Below are positions 34,401 through 42,739 of a stretch of DNA of 64,000 nucleotides, in pieces. Under the pieces are notes generated by a model, which did not search any database, was not told the origin of the DNA, and saw nothing but the letters and a program-made list of their open reading frames with translations. The stretch comes from DASUBN01 sp964584665 (GTDB lineage: Bacteria > Pseudomonadota > Gammaproteobacteria > Natronospirales > REEB76), in NCBI GenBank assembly GCA_964584665.1, contig CAZPAO010000002.1:1-64000 (forward strand), read 5' to 3'. Position 1 is the first letter of the stretch. Each line of letters starts with the position of its first letter. Both the position numbers and the translations under genes were made by a program.

Positions 34401-35769
34401 CGTCCGCCAGCATCTGCAGGAGTTCCGCGTAGTCCTTCTTCGAGAGGTCCCGGTAGGGCCAGGCGCGCCGGACTGCTTCATATAAGGCGGCCTCGTCCCA
34501 TTCCTGGCAGGCCACCTCGCCCACGATCTGCTGGGCCAATACGTCCAGGGGCGCGTCCAATACCTTCAAGGTATCGAGTTCACCCCGGCGCACCGCGTCC
34601 AGCAGCGCGGTGCAGTCCACGAGATCGTCCCGCGTGAGCGGGAAGATCCGTCCCTCCGGCACCGCGGCCACGCCGTGACCCGAGCGGCCGACCCGCTGCA
34701 GGAAGGTGCTGATGCTCCTGGGCGAACCCAACTGGCAGACGAGGTCCACGTCTCCGATGTCGATGCCGAGTTCGAGCGAGGCGGTGGCGACGAGCGCCTT
34801 CAGCTCGCCGCGCTTCAGGCGTTGCTCCGCGTCCAGCCGGTGGGCCCGGGCGAGGGAGCCGTGGTGGGAGGTGACGAGCCCCTCGCCGATGCGTTCCGTG
34901 AGGTGCTTCGCCACCCGCTCCGCCTGCCGACGGTTGTTGGCGAATATGAGCGTGGTGCGGTGGCTGCGGGTGAGTTCCGCGAGCCGGTCGTAGACCTCGG
35001 TCCAGACCTCGTTTGCCATCACCGGCGTGAGCGGTGAGCGCGGCATCTCCATGAAGAGATCGCGCTTGCGCACGTGGCCGGTGTCGATGATGTTGCAGGC
35101 CTGCCCCGCGCCCGTGAGGAAGTGCGCCACCTCTTCGATGGGCTTCTGGGTGGCGGAGAGGCCGATGCGCACCGGCGGCTTCGGCGTGAGAGCCGCGAGC
35201 CGCTCCAGCGAGAGCGCGAGGTGCGCGCCGCGCTTGTTGCCGGCGAGCGCGTGGATCTCGTCCACGATGACGGTGCGCACGGTGGAGAGGAGCTTACGGC
35301 CGGAATCCGAGGTGAGCAGGATGTAGAGGGATTCCGGCGTGGTGACCACGATGTGCGGCGGCTCGCGGCGCATGCGGTCCCGCTCCGCCTGGGGCGTGTC
35401 GCCGGTGCGGACCCAGGCGCGCACCTCCACGTCGGGCAGGCCCTGGGCGAACAGCTCGTTGCGGATGCCTTCCAGCGGCGGCTGCAGGTTCTTCTGCACG
35501 TCGTTGGACAGGGCCTTCAGCGGGGATATATAGAGGACGTGGCACTCGTTCTGGAGTCCCTTCTCCAGGCCTTCCCGCACCAGGTCGTCTATCGCGGACA
35601 GGAAGGCAGCGAGGGTCTTGCCGGAGCCGGTGGGGGCGGCGATGAGCGTGTGCTTGCCGGCCCCGATGGCCGCCCAGGCCTGGGCCTGCGCCTCGGTGGG
35701 CGCGGCGAAGCTCTGCCGGAACCAGGCGGCGGTGGCGGGATGGAAACGCTCGAGCGACATCCCAAACAT
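31429..35769 (-). CDS. lhr: Large ATP-dependent helicase Lhr
   Basis: A 1446-residue superfamily-2 helicase of full Lhr length. Walker A is APTGSGKT (45-52), the DEAH-type box is DEIH at 170-173, motif III is SATQKP and motif VI QRVGRSGHG near 355. The Lhr-core winged-helix and beta-sheet modules and a long C-terminal extension follow. Lhr is a 3'-5' DNA/RNA-DNA helicase linked to DNA repair. The start at 35769 (Met-Phe-Gly-Met-Ser-Leu) has a weak GGGTGG upstream; Met at 35760 is an alternative. The last 12 codons are duplicated, with synonymous changes, beyond element C. The arsenic genes follow on the same strand. Confidence 0.9.
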   Translation of the reverse strand: MFGMSLERFHPATAAWFRQSFAAPTEAQAQAWAAIGAGKHTLIAAPTGSGKTLAAFLSAIDDLVREGLEKGLQNECHVLYISPLKALSNDVQKNLQPPLEGIRNELFAQGLPDVEVRAWVRTGDTPQAERDRMRREPPHIVVTTPESLYILLTSDSGRKLLSTVRTVIVDEIHALAGNKRGAHLALSLERLAALTPKPPVRIGLSATQKPIEEVAHFLTGAGQACNIIDTGHVRKRDLFMEMPRSPLTPVMANEVWTEVYDRLAELTRSHRTTLIFANNRRQAERVAKHLTERIGEGLVTSHHGSLARAHRLDAEQRLKRGELKALVATASLELGIDIGDVDLVCQLGSPRSISTFLQRVGRSGHGVAAVPEGRIFPLTRDDLVDCTALLDAVRRGELDTLKVLDAPLDVLAQQIVGEVACQEWDEAALYEAVRRAWPYRDLSKKDYAELLQMLADGFSTRRGRRSAHLHWDQVNGKLRGRRGAKLIAVTNGGAIPDQFDYDVILSPSGLRVGTLNEDFSFESIPGDIFQLGNTSYRILKVETGRVLVEDAKGQPPNIPFWFGEAPSRTQEMSESVSRLRATADAKLAAGEDLIAWLTGEIGIDPVAAQQLAEYLAAAKAALGSLPTQDQVIFERFFDEAGDQHFVIHSPFGARINRAWGLSLRKRFCRKFNFELQAAALEDTIVLSLGATHSFPLEEPAKYLNPASAMDVLTQAILQAPMFGTRWRWVVTTALAVRRNRNGHRNPPAFQRADAEDLVAVIFPDQLACAENLAGAREVPDHPLVHQTLKDCMHEVMDADGFMKLLTRLQSGELKVIARDLAAPSPLAQEILTARPYAFLDDAPAEERRTLAVQGRGVSMSLEEAGSLSQLDPDAIRRVREEVWPTARDADELHDALVVLGFLTDEEGKSGNPGDKLDFGWENLFQALRDSNRATRARLQSGPILWVAAERMHEFMAVFPDADLEPVLAPLTEDPLPAREDALRELARSRLEGSGPVTASALASMLGLARSELDAALLALEAEGGVMRGRYTEGATETEWCERRLLARIHRYTLKRLRSEIEPVTPADYLRFLFDWHGVGAERTEGQAALAATLEQLSGFSAPASAWEQDILPARVLDYAPYMLDQLCAGGSVAWMRLVPPRATDEERRAGPVRGTPIAFVERDALQHWRTLAEMPDVTAINLSHGARAVHDALRSHGALFFSDITKHTGLLRTQVEAALAELTAWGLAAADTFAGLRALITPASKRPTLSHSIRYRMRRGAAPGVDEAGRWALVPRQAVAGEGMSADAEALTHLADVLLRRYGVVFRKVLERESALPPWRDLLYIYRRLEARGEVRGGRFVDGFAGEQFALPDAVGALRETRRREKIGELVSVSAADALNLVGIITPGQRLPVVGENRVLYRDGVPVAVQQAEEVKFLGDIDPGTEWELRNHLLRRRQPFTPGGIQ

Positions 35770-35845
35770 GATACGCCACCCGTCAAGCAGGGGCAGATTC
35801 CCCGGCACCCCGTGGGGTACGGGATGCCGGAGCTTCAGTCACCGG

Positions 35846-36148
35846 TCAGTGACCGGCCTGCTCCTTCTGCACGTCTTCATAGGTGCGGAACTTGCCGTCC
35901 AGCTGCGCGCAGGTATCCGGGCTCACCTCCTCGATGAAGCCCTTGCCCTTGCAGGCGTTCTGGCCCTTGCAGCCGCTGTTCGCCGTCTTGCAGCTGCTCT
36001 TGCCCTTGCAGGCGTTCACGCCGAAGCAGGCGCCGAGCTTGGGCGCGCTCGCGCCCTCGTCGGCCTGCGCCGCCGGGGGTGCGAGGGCGAAGAGGCTGGC
36101 TGCGGCGGCAGCCAACATGAGGCCGCGGGTAGTACGATTCGATTGCAC
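35846..36148 (-). CDS. Orphan BufA2-like bufferin-type Cys-rich secreted peptide
   Basis: A 100-residue precursor with a signal peptide (about 1-29, ending Ala-Gln-Ala). The mature part has six cysteines (41, 47, 53, 60, 66, 80) arranged in CFGVNACKGKSSC and CKGQNACKGKG repeats. This matches the BufA2 family of periplasmic, copper-binding ribosomal peptides (bufferins). Those are normally modified by a DUF692 enzyme (BufB) with BufC, and neither gene is in this window, so any maturation must occur from elsewhere or not at all. The GTG start at 36148 is chosen because GGAGGAA stands six bases before it. Confidence 0.65.
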   Translation of the reverse strand: MQSNRTTRGLMLAAAAASLFALAPPAAQADEGASAPKLGACFGVNACKGKSSCKTANSGCKGQNACKGKGFIEEVSPDTCAQLDGKFRTYEDVQKEQAGH

Positions 36149-36243
36149 GTCGATTCCTCCAGAAAAAAGTTTTGGGTGTCGCGCAGGCGTGCACACCTCG
36201 CTGATGTACGGACCCGGGCAGTGGAAGATTTATTTCAGCGGGA

Positions 36244-37554
36244 TCAGGCGCGCGGGGTCTTGAGGCTGGCGAGAGCCTGGTGCAGGGCCTTGATGCGCGC
36301 ATGCAGCGGATGGGTCGTGCGGCCGACCAGCGGCGTGAGGATGGCGAGCGCGGCGGCATCCTGCTTCTGCTGCACCAGCATCTGCGCCTTCAGGAACTGG
36401 ATGGAGACCGCCTCGTCGCTGCCCGGCAGGCAGGCCTGCACCCTGTCGGCGATGCGCACGAAGAGCGCGAGACGCTTGTCGCGCCAGGCCTGTTCCGCCA
36501 GCGGCACCATGAGCGAGGCCGGCTGGGGCACGTAGTCCCTGGAGATGTCGAGGCACTGCTCGCAGATGTCCAGCGCGTGGCTGTAGCGCTTCTCCTTCGC
36601 GAGCAGCTGCAGCAGTCGATCGGCCTGCAACAAGGAGAGCGCGTCCTGGCGGCGCTGGCGCAGGGCCTCGAACAGGTCCTCGTGGTAGCCGCGGGGGTTG
36701 GCGAGTTCCGTGCCGTCGTCCGCCATCAGCGCCTCCAGCGCCGTGCGCGGGGCTTTCGCCTCCAGGTGCCGGTCCACGATGGCCAGCACTTCCTTCAGCC
36801 GCTCCACCTGCTCCAGCGCAGCGGTGAGTTCCGCGGTGGGTCGCTGCACTGCGACGGCGAGGTCGATCTCGTCCTGCCGGTGATAGGCCACGTAGCCGAT
36901 GAGGTGGCAGACGAACAGCAGCGTGTAGAGGGTGAGCATGCACCCCACCACCTCTCCCGCGTGGCCGGAGAGGAAACTCATCAGGAAGGCCATGCCCGCC
37001 AGCAGCAGGCTGGTGCAGAAGTAAGGCAGGCCCGTCTGCCAGGCGAACCGCACCCAGGTCCAGGGGTTGATGGCGGCGAGGAGATCCGGCTGCAACGCGA
37101 GCGAAGCGATGAAGGCTGGGAAGAGATAGATGCCGGAGACGAGCGCCAGCATGCTCCAGGCAGGATGCTCTGGCCTGAGCAGTGGGATCAGCAGCAGCGA
37201 GAGCGTGCCGAGATAGCAGAAGAGCAGGCCGAAGCGCAGCTTGTCACCCTGGAACAGCACCTCGGTACCGAGCGGCGGCGGCACGGCGTGGCCATTGGCG
37301 GTCTGGGACACCACATGCATGCAGTAGTGCCCGAGCCAGCCGAAGAGGATACCCATGAGCGCGATGCCGAAGGGGCCGGCATAGCCCGCGAGCCAGGCCA
37401 GGAAACCCATCACGAGGACGATGCCGAGGCCGTAGCCGCGGACCGGGTAATAGATGAGTTGCGGCAGGTAGCGCCAGAGCTGCGGCGTGCTCACCATCAG
37501 CCGGTCGGCTTCCGGATTGTCCAGCCGCACGTCGCCCGCGTCGAAATCCGCCAT
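36244..37554 (-). CDS. Unrecognised membrane protein with TPR-like C-terminus
   Basis: A 436-residue protein. Residues about 35-235 contain roughly six hydrophobic helices. The rest (about 240-436) is soluble, helical and Leu/Ala/Arg-rich with repeated LLQADRLLQLLAKEKRYSHAL-like helices resembling tetratricopeptide repeats. I do not recognise the family. It precedes the bufferin-like gene on the same strand, with about 95 bases between. A role in membrane-bound stress or envelope assembly would be speculation. Confidence 0.65.
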   Translation of the reverse strand: MADFDAGDVRLDNPEADRLMVSTPQLWRYLPQLIYYPVRGYGLGIVLVMGFLAWLAGYAGPFGIALMGILFGWLGHYCMHVVSQTANGHAVPPPLGTEVLFQGDKLRFGLLFCYLGTLSLLLIPLLRPEHPAWSMLALVSGIYLFPAFIASLALQPDLLAAINPWTWVRFAWQTGLPYFCTSLLLAGMAFLMSFLSGHAGEVVGCMLTLYTLLFVCHLIGYVAYHRQDEIDLAVAVQRPTAELTAALEQVERLKEVLAIVDRHLEAKAPRTALEALMADDGTELANPRGYHEDLFEALRQRRQDALSLLQADRLLQLLAKEKRYSHALDICEQCLDISRDYVPQPASLMVPLAEQAWRDKRLALFVRIADRVQACLPGSDEAVSIQFLKAQMLVQQKQDAAALAILTPLVGRTTHPLHARIKALHQALASLKTPRA

Positions 37555-37587
37555 GCCTGTCCCCGAGATAGTCTCCGGGTACAGAGT

Positions 37588-38145
37588 TTACTGGTTCGCG
37601 GGAACGAAGTTGATATCGAAGATGAGATCCACCGGGTCGCTGACCCACTGGGTGTCCGACCACTGGCCCTTGCCGATGCCGTAGTCCAGGCGCTTCAGGG
37701 TGAACTTGGCCGTGAGGCGCGCGCTCTTGCCGTCCGCCGCCGGCATCCAGGTGAAGGGCACCGTGACGTTCTTGGTGACACCATGCAAGGTCAATTTACC
37801 GGAAACAGCGTATTGACCTCCGGGACCGGGCTTCAGGGAATCGCTCTGGAACTTCGCCTGGGGGAAATGGGCCACGTCGAAGAAGTCCTCGCCCTTCAGC
37901 GCGTCGTCCATCTCCGGCAGTCCCGTGTCCACCGACGCGAGTTCCGCCTGCACCTGCAGGCTGTCCTTCGCCACATCCTTCGCATCCAGGCAAAGCGCGC
38001 CGGTGTAGGACTTGATCTCGCCCGGGAAGGGCGCGCCCGCCTGGCTGCCGATGAAAGCGAGGCTCTTGGGGGAAGGCGCCGCCTTCCAGCAGTCGGCGCC
38101 CGCCGCGATGGGCAACAGGCTCAAGCACAGCAACAGGATCCTCAT
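37588..38145 (-). CDS. Periplasmic YceI-family lipid-binding protein
   Basis: A 185-residue protein with a signal peptide (about 1-18) and a YceI beta-barrel domain. Typical features are the DFFDVAHFPQAKFQS strand, KLTLHGVTKNVTVPF and the C-terminal VDLIFDINFVP. YceI proteins bind isoprenoid or amide lipids such as polyprenyl chains. The start at 38145 is preferred because GAGGAG precedes it; the cytochrome b561 stop overlaps a GTG two codons earlier. It is paired with cytochrome b561, a common arrangement. Confidence 0.85.
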   Translation of the reverse strand: MRILLLCLSLLPIAAGADCWKAAPSPKSLAFIGSQAGAPFPGEIKSYTGALCLDAKDVAKDSLQVQAELASVDTGLPEMDDALKGEDFFDVAHFPQAKFQSDSLKPGPGGQYAVSGKLTLHGVTKNVTVPFTWMPAADGKSARLTAKFTLKRLDYGIGKGQWSDTQWVSDPVDLIFDINFVPANQ

Positions 38146-38147
38146 GT

Positions 38148-38744
38148 TCACTCCTCGCCCACGAAAGGCAACATGCGGCGCAGCACGCCATCCTTCAATT
38201 TGAACTCATGCCAGAACGCCGCCGCCACATGCAGACACACCAGGGCCAGCAGGAGCCAGGCGAGCGTCATGTGCAACCCCTTGGCGAAAGACGCAAGCGC
38301 GGGGTCCGGGTTGACCGGGTTCGGCAGGTTGAACAGGAAGAACCAGCGCACCGTGAGGTTGGAGGCGGAAGACGCGATCCAACCTATGAGCGGCAGCACG
38401 AGCAGCAGACCGTAGAGCAGGCCGTGGCTGAGATGGGCCACGAGGCGCTGCCATGCGCTCATGTTCGCCGGCAGCGGCGGCGCCGGGGAATACATGCGCC
38501 ATGCCAGGCGCAACACCACCAGGGCAAACACCGTGACGCCGATGGATTTATGTAAGGTGAGCAACTTCAGGCGCAAGAGACTCACCGGCATGCCATGCGC
38601 ATCCACGCCGATGACGAACTGTGCCAGCACCAGGAGTACGATGATCCAGTGGAAGGCCTGGGCCACGCTGCCGTAACGCTCGCGGGTGTTCTGCAGAGGA
38701 ATAACGATGACGGCGCTCCGGTAACGGACTTTAGCGGCTCGCAA
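38148..38744 (-). CDS. Cytochrome b561
   Basis: A protein of about 198 residues (four transmembrane helices) with the di-haem histidines expected of bacterial cytochrome b561: His in AQAFHWII, LHKSIG, KGLHMTLAW and CLHVAAAFWH. It carries electrons from ubiquinol or to oxygen radicals in the inner membrane, and is often encoded with YceI. The start is uncertain. The frame opens with a TTG at 38744 without a clear ribosome site, and the conserved sequence begins near Ile-Pro-Leu-Gln-Asn-Thr. The second YceI gene is divergent across 23 bases, so they may share a control region. Confidence 0.82.
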   Translation of the reverse strand: MRAAKVRYRSAVIVIPLQNTRERYGSVAQAFHWIIVLLVLAQFVIGVDAHGMPVSLLRLKLLTLHKSIGVTVFALVVLRLAWRMYSPAPPLPANMSAWQRLVAHLSHGLLYGLLLVLPLIGWIASSASNLTVRWFFLFNLPNPVNPDPALASFAKGLHMTLAWLLLALVCLHVAAAFWHEFKLKDGVLRRMLPFVGEE

Positions 38745-38767
38745 TAGACTACGGGAAGGAAGACGGC

Positions 38768-39481
38768 ATGCGTAAGGTTTCTATTCCGTTTTATGTCTCC
38801 ACGCTGGCGGGATTCCTGCTGCTGGCCGCCTGCCAGACCGCGCCCATGCGCAGCACCGGCGCCAGCACCGCCCCCGCCGGCAGCCTGCCCGGCCAGCCCG
38901 CGGCGGGCGCCGTGCATTACACGGTGGACTCCGCCCATTCCGACGTGCGCTTCCTGGTCTACAAAGCCGGCCCCCTCGCCGCCTTCGGCCACGACCACGT
39001 GGTGCAGGCCCGGGAGTTCACCGGCGACGTCTATCTCGCGACGGACCTCGACGCCTCCTCCTTCGCGCTCGTCCTGCCGGTGAAGAGCTTCGTGGTGGAT
39101 GTGCCCGCGGCGCGGGCGGAGGAAGGCCCCGACTTCGCCAAGCAGCCCTCCCCCGAGGCGGTCCAAGGCACCACCACGAACATGCTGGGGCCTCAGGTGC
39201 TCGATGCGGAGAAGTACCCCGAGGTGCGCATCCAGTCGGTGAAGCTCGCGGGGCCCTTCGGCAAGAAGGAAGCGACGGTCCGCATCACCCTGCATGGGAC
39301 CACGCGGGACCTCACGGTACCCGTGGCCATCGAGCAGGCCGGCGACAGCGTCACCGCCAGCGGCAGCTTCGAACTCGCCCAGACCGAGTTCGGCATGAAA
39401 CCCATGAGCGCCGCGGGCGGCGGCCTGCAGGTGGCGGACGTGCTGCGGGTGAAGTTCCGCATCCTGGCCAAGAAGGGCTGA
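38768..39481 (+). CDS. YceI-family lipoprotein
   Basis: A 237-residue protein with a lipobox LLAAC (lipidation Cys22), a Pro/Ala-rich linker and a YceI domain (about 48-235). Signature strands are DSAHSDVRFLVYKAGPLAAFGHDH and TVRITLHGTTRDLTVPV. Unlike the minus-strand YceI it is anchored, and its FGHDH places a His pair near the pocket, as in one YceI subgroup. Two YceI genes flank the cytochrome b561 gene, one on each side. Confidence 0.82.
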   Translation: MRKVSIPFYVSTLAGFLLLAACQTAPMRSTGASTAPAGSLPGQPAAGAVHYTVDSAHSDVRFLVYKAGPLAAFGHDHVVQAREFTGDVYLATDLDASSFALVLPVKSFVVDVPAARAEEGPDFAKQPSPEAVQGTTTNMLGPQVLDAEKYPEVRIQSVKLAGPFGKKEATVRITLHGTTRDLTVPVAIEQAGDSVTASGSFELAQTEFGMKPMSAAGGGLQVADVLRVKFRILAKKG

Positions 39482-39589
39482 GCCGCGACATGGGGACATA
39501 ACCGGGAATAAAGCCCGCCGACCCTGGGTTACCTCGCGTAGGGGATCACGTAGTGAGCCCTCTACACTGTGATAAACGAGGTGACGAGC

Positions 39590-40612
39590 ATGCGCAGGAT
39601 TCTATTATCGGGCGGCCTGGCCCTGGTGTCGGCGACCGCCCTGCTGATCTACGGTTGCGGCGGCGGCGGTTACGGCGGCGGTAGTGGTGTCTACGGCGGC
39701 GGCGGTGGTACTGGCGGCGGCGGCGGAGCCGGAGGCATCGTCACGTCCATCACGATCAGCCCGGGCAACGCCGGCATCAGCTCCGGCGGCTCCCAGCAGT
39801 TCACCGCGGTGGCCAAAGACAGCAGCGGCAACACCGTGGCGAGCCCCATGCTCAGCTGGAAGTCCTCCAACACGGCGGTCGCCACCGTGGACCAGAGCGG
39901 TCTCGCCAACGCCGTGGGCGTAGGCACCGCCGGCATCACGGCCTCCTCCACCTATCTCGGCACCGTCTACACCAGCAACACCGCCACGCTGACGGTCACC
40001 CTCGCCGACGCGGTGATGGGCACCGCCGCCGTGGGCCACGCGCTCTCCGGCGCGCTGGTGACGCTGCGTGATGCGGATGGCCGTAGCGAGAGCAGCATGA
40101 GCGACCGCGATGGCCGCTTCCAGATCTCCACCGCGGGCCTGAAGGCGCCGTTCCTGCTCAAGGCCGAGGACGGCCGCGGCCATGCGCTCTTCGGCGCAGC
40201 CGCGAAGGATGGCGTCGCCAACATCGACACCGCCACCGACCTCATGCTGCGCAGCTGGTATGGCGCCCATGGCACCGACCCCGAGACGGCCTTCGCCACG
40301 CGCGCCGTGAGTCCGGATGCGAAGTCGCTCAAGGCCCTGGACGAGGGTTTCGGCAAGATGCTGCGGGGCAACCTCACGGAACAAGGGCTGGATGCTGATC
40401 ACTTCAGCCTTCTCTCGACGCCCTTCAATGCCGACGGCACCGGCTTCGACCGGCTGCTGGACGGCATGAGCGTGAGCCCCGGCCGCACCGGCCTGCATGT
40501 CTCGACGTCAGGCCGTGAAATGGATGTCGGCTTCGGCCGCGGCACGGTGATCTTCAGCACCGGCGTCGCGGACGGCCAGGCCATGAGCAACGACAGTCTC
40601 GAGCTGCCCTGA
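39590..40612 (+). CDS. Gly-rich lipoprotein with Ig-like (BIG2) domain
   Basis: A 340-residue protein. Signal peptide with a lipobox (LLIYGC), then a long Gly/Tyr/Ser-rich linker (about 24-52). A bacterial Ig-like group 2 domain follows (about 53-138: ITISPGNAGISSGGSQQFTAVAKDSSG and SNTAVATVDQSGLANAVGVGTAGI). The last 200 residues contain a carboxypeptidase-regulatory-like segment (HALSGALVTLRDADGRSESSMSDRDGRFQI) and a part I cannot assign. The start at 39590 has GAGG upstream. A surface-adhesin or matrix role would fit but is not shown. Confidence 0.7.
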   Translation: MRRILLSGGLALVSATALLIYGCGGGGYGGGSGVYGGGGGTGGGGGAGGIVTSITISPGNAGISSGGSQQFTAVAKDSSGNTVASPMLSWKSSNTAVATVDQSGLANAVGVGTAGITASSTYLGTVYTSNTATLTVTLADAVMGTAAVGHALSGALVTLRDADGRSESSMSDRDGRFQISTAGLKAPFLLKAEDGRGHALFGAAAKDGVANIDTATDLMLRSWYGAHGTDPETAFATRAVSPDAKSLKALDEGFGKMLRGNLTEQGLDADHFSLLSTPFNADGTGFDRLLDGMSVSPGRTGLHVSTSGREMDVGFGRGTVIFSTGVADGQAMSNDSLELP

Positions 40613-40657
40613 CATCCCAGGGGCGCTGATGCGATGTCCGCGGTCAGGCGGCACCGC

Positions 40658-40693
40658 AAAGAGGAAGGGCCGCGCAAGCGGCCCTTCCTCTTT
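40658..40693. terminator. Bidirectional intrinsic terminator
   Basis: A perfect 16-base stem, AAAGAGGAAGGGCCGC against its complement, with loop GCAA, stands between two convergent stops. It begins with AAA and ends with TTT, suiting termination in both directions. Confidence 0.8.
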
Positions 40694-40712
40694 CAGGCTA
40701 TAGGGCAGCCCG

Positions 40713-41363
40713 CTAGCGGGCGCTCCCACGCAGATGAGCGAACGGCATCAACAACCTAAGGCCGGCATAGCCGAACACCAGCGCCAAGGCCGCCTCGAAA
40801 CCGCGGCGCACGGCCAGATATATGCGCCGTGCCGCATCGGTCGAGAACGCCAGGGCATAGCCGCAGAAGATGGCGATGCCGATGGGGATGCAGCAGCCGA
40901 TCACCTGCAATGCATCCATCGCATGCGCGCCCGGGGGCACCGCCAGGGATACGATGGAGAGCCACACGAAGATGGCCTTAGGATTGGTGGCATGCATGAG
41001 AGCGCCGCGCAGGTAGGTGCGGCGGGAGTCTTCGGCCTCGGCGGCGACAGCATCCGACAGCGGATGCGGCCGCAGGGCGGATCGGGCGGAACGGAACGCC
41101 AACCACAACAGATACAGGCCGCCCATGAGCTTGAGGGCCACCAGCGTACCGGCATAGGCGGCGAGCAAGGCCGACAGTCCGAAGGCCGCGAGCAGGCCCC
41201 AGAGCAGCGAGCCTGAGATGATGCCAAGAGAGAACACCAGCGCCGGTTTGCGTCCGGCGCCCATCGCTATGCCCATGATGGCGAGGTTGCTGGGACCCGG
41301 ACTCGCCACACCGATGGCGTAGGCGAGGCAGGCGAGCAGCAGGTGCGGTGAAGCGTGCGGCAT
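40713..41363 (-). CDS. LysE/RhtB-family amino acid exporter
   Basis: A 216-residue inner-membrane protein with six hydrophobic helices. The N-terminal ASPGPSNLAIMGIAMGAGRKPALVFSLG carries the PGP motif of the LysE/RhtB family. Such proteins export amino acids (lysine, threonine, homoserine) or similar solutes; the actual substrate cannot be read from the sequence. It follows msrA by 17 bases on the same strand. Confidence 0.85.
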   Translation of the reverse strand: MPHASPHLLLACLAYAIGVASPGPSNLAIMGIAMGAGRKPALVFSLGIISGSLLWGLLAAFGLSALLAAYAGTLVALKLMGGLYLLWLAFRSARSALRPHPLSDAVAAEAEDSRRTYLRGALMHATNPKAIFVWLSIVSLAVPPGAHAMDALQVIGCCIPIGIAIFCGYALAFSTDAARRIYLAVRRGFEAALALVFGYAGLRLLMPFAHLRGSAR

Positions 41364-41380
41364 GGGCGCGGCTCCGTAAT

Positions 41381-42010
<630 letters not shown>

Positions 42011-42080
42011 CTTAGGGGCTCCTGCATCGCATCGGCACGGGATACGTACAAGACCTTAATATAGCCGCGATTATTACCTT

Positions 42081-42100
42081 CAAGGCCCTAGGCGGCCTTG
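42081..42100. terminator. Hairpin overlapping the end of the hemerythrin gene
   Basis: CAAGGCC and GGCCTTG with loop CTAGGC surround the TAG stop of the hemerythrin-domain gene. It could end that transcript before msrA; the following bases are A/T-rich but not a T run. Confidence 0.4.
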
Positions 42101-42645
42101 GGCTGCTCCATGAGGCGGCGGTAGAGGGAGAGCACGCGTCCATGCATCTCGGCATCGATGGAGCCGCCATGGTCGTCCAGGCGGGGGCACTCCAGTAGCT
42201 GCCAGTCCTCCGGAGTCAGCTTACGCGCGGCGACTGGAAAGACTGAGCGCTCTTCCAGTTGGGAATGGCTCTTCCGTATACGCAGGTAGTCGCGACCCGC
42301 CTCCAGCAACCGCGGATAGGCCGCTTGGCCGCCCTTCGCCGCTGCCACGGCCAGCTCCTGGAGCGTGTCCTCAAGCTGGTAGATCTCCTGATGCTGGGCA
42401 CGCAGCATCTCCAGCTCACGCGCCAGGTTCGTATCCACGGTGCGCAGCCTCTCGAACAGGCGGTCTTCCCGGGAATGATGCAGGCGGGCGGGGAGCCCGC
42501 GCAGATAGTCCAGGGCGCGGATCAAGAGGATGAAGTCGGGCTCTTCGCAGCGTGCGGCGATGTCCAACTGCCGCTCCAGCACCCGCCCCACCCGGCGCAT
42601 GCGGATGTGCTCGTAGAGCAGTTGTCCTATATAAGCGTTATACAT
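42088..42645 (-). CDS. Hemerythrin-like (HHE) domain protein
   Basis: A 185-residue helical protein of the hemerythrin HHE family. Ligand candidates are visible in YEHIRMRR, ARLHHSREDRLFERL, AQHQEIYQLE and KSHSQLEERSVFPVA. These di-iron proteins bind oxygen or sense oxidants and NO. Its neighbours MsrA and LysE on the same strand make an oxidative-stress setting plausible. A candidate terminator overlaps its stop. Confidence 0.8.
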   Translation of the reverse strand: MYNAYIGQLLYEHIRMRRVGRVLERQLDIAARCEEPDFILLIRALDYLRGLPARLHHSREDRLFERLRTVDTNLARELEMLRAQHQEIYQLEDTLQELAVAAAKGGQAAYPRLLEAGRDYLRIRKSHSQLEERSVFPVAARKLTPEDWQLLECPRLDDHGGSIDAEMHGRVLSLYRRLMEQPKAA

Positions 42646-42739
42646 GCCCGGCCTCCTTGCAGTAGCAGCTCCTTTATAGCCGCTGGAGACCGGAAAGACC
42701 TTGACCTGGATCAGGCAGGGGCGAGATAGCCGCGCTGGC

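Noticed and set aside
32269..34485. Long open frame antisense to lhr
   Set aside because: Same reason; lhr motifs run through the whole region on the minus strand.
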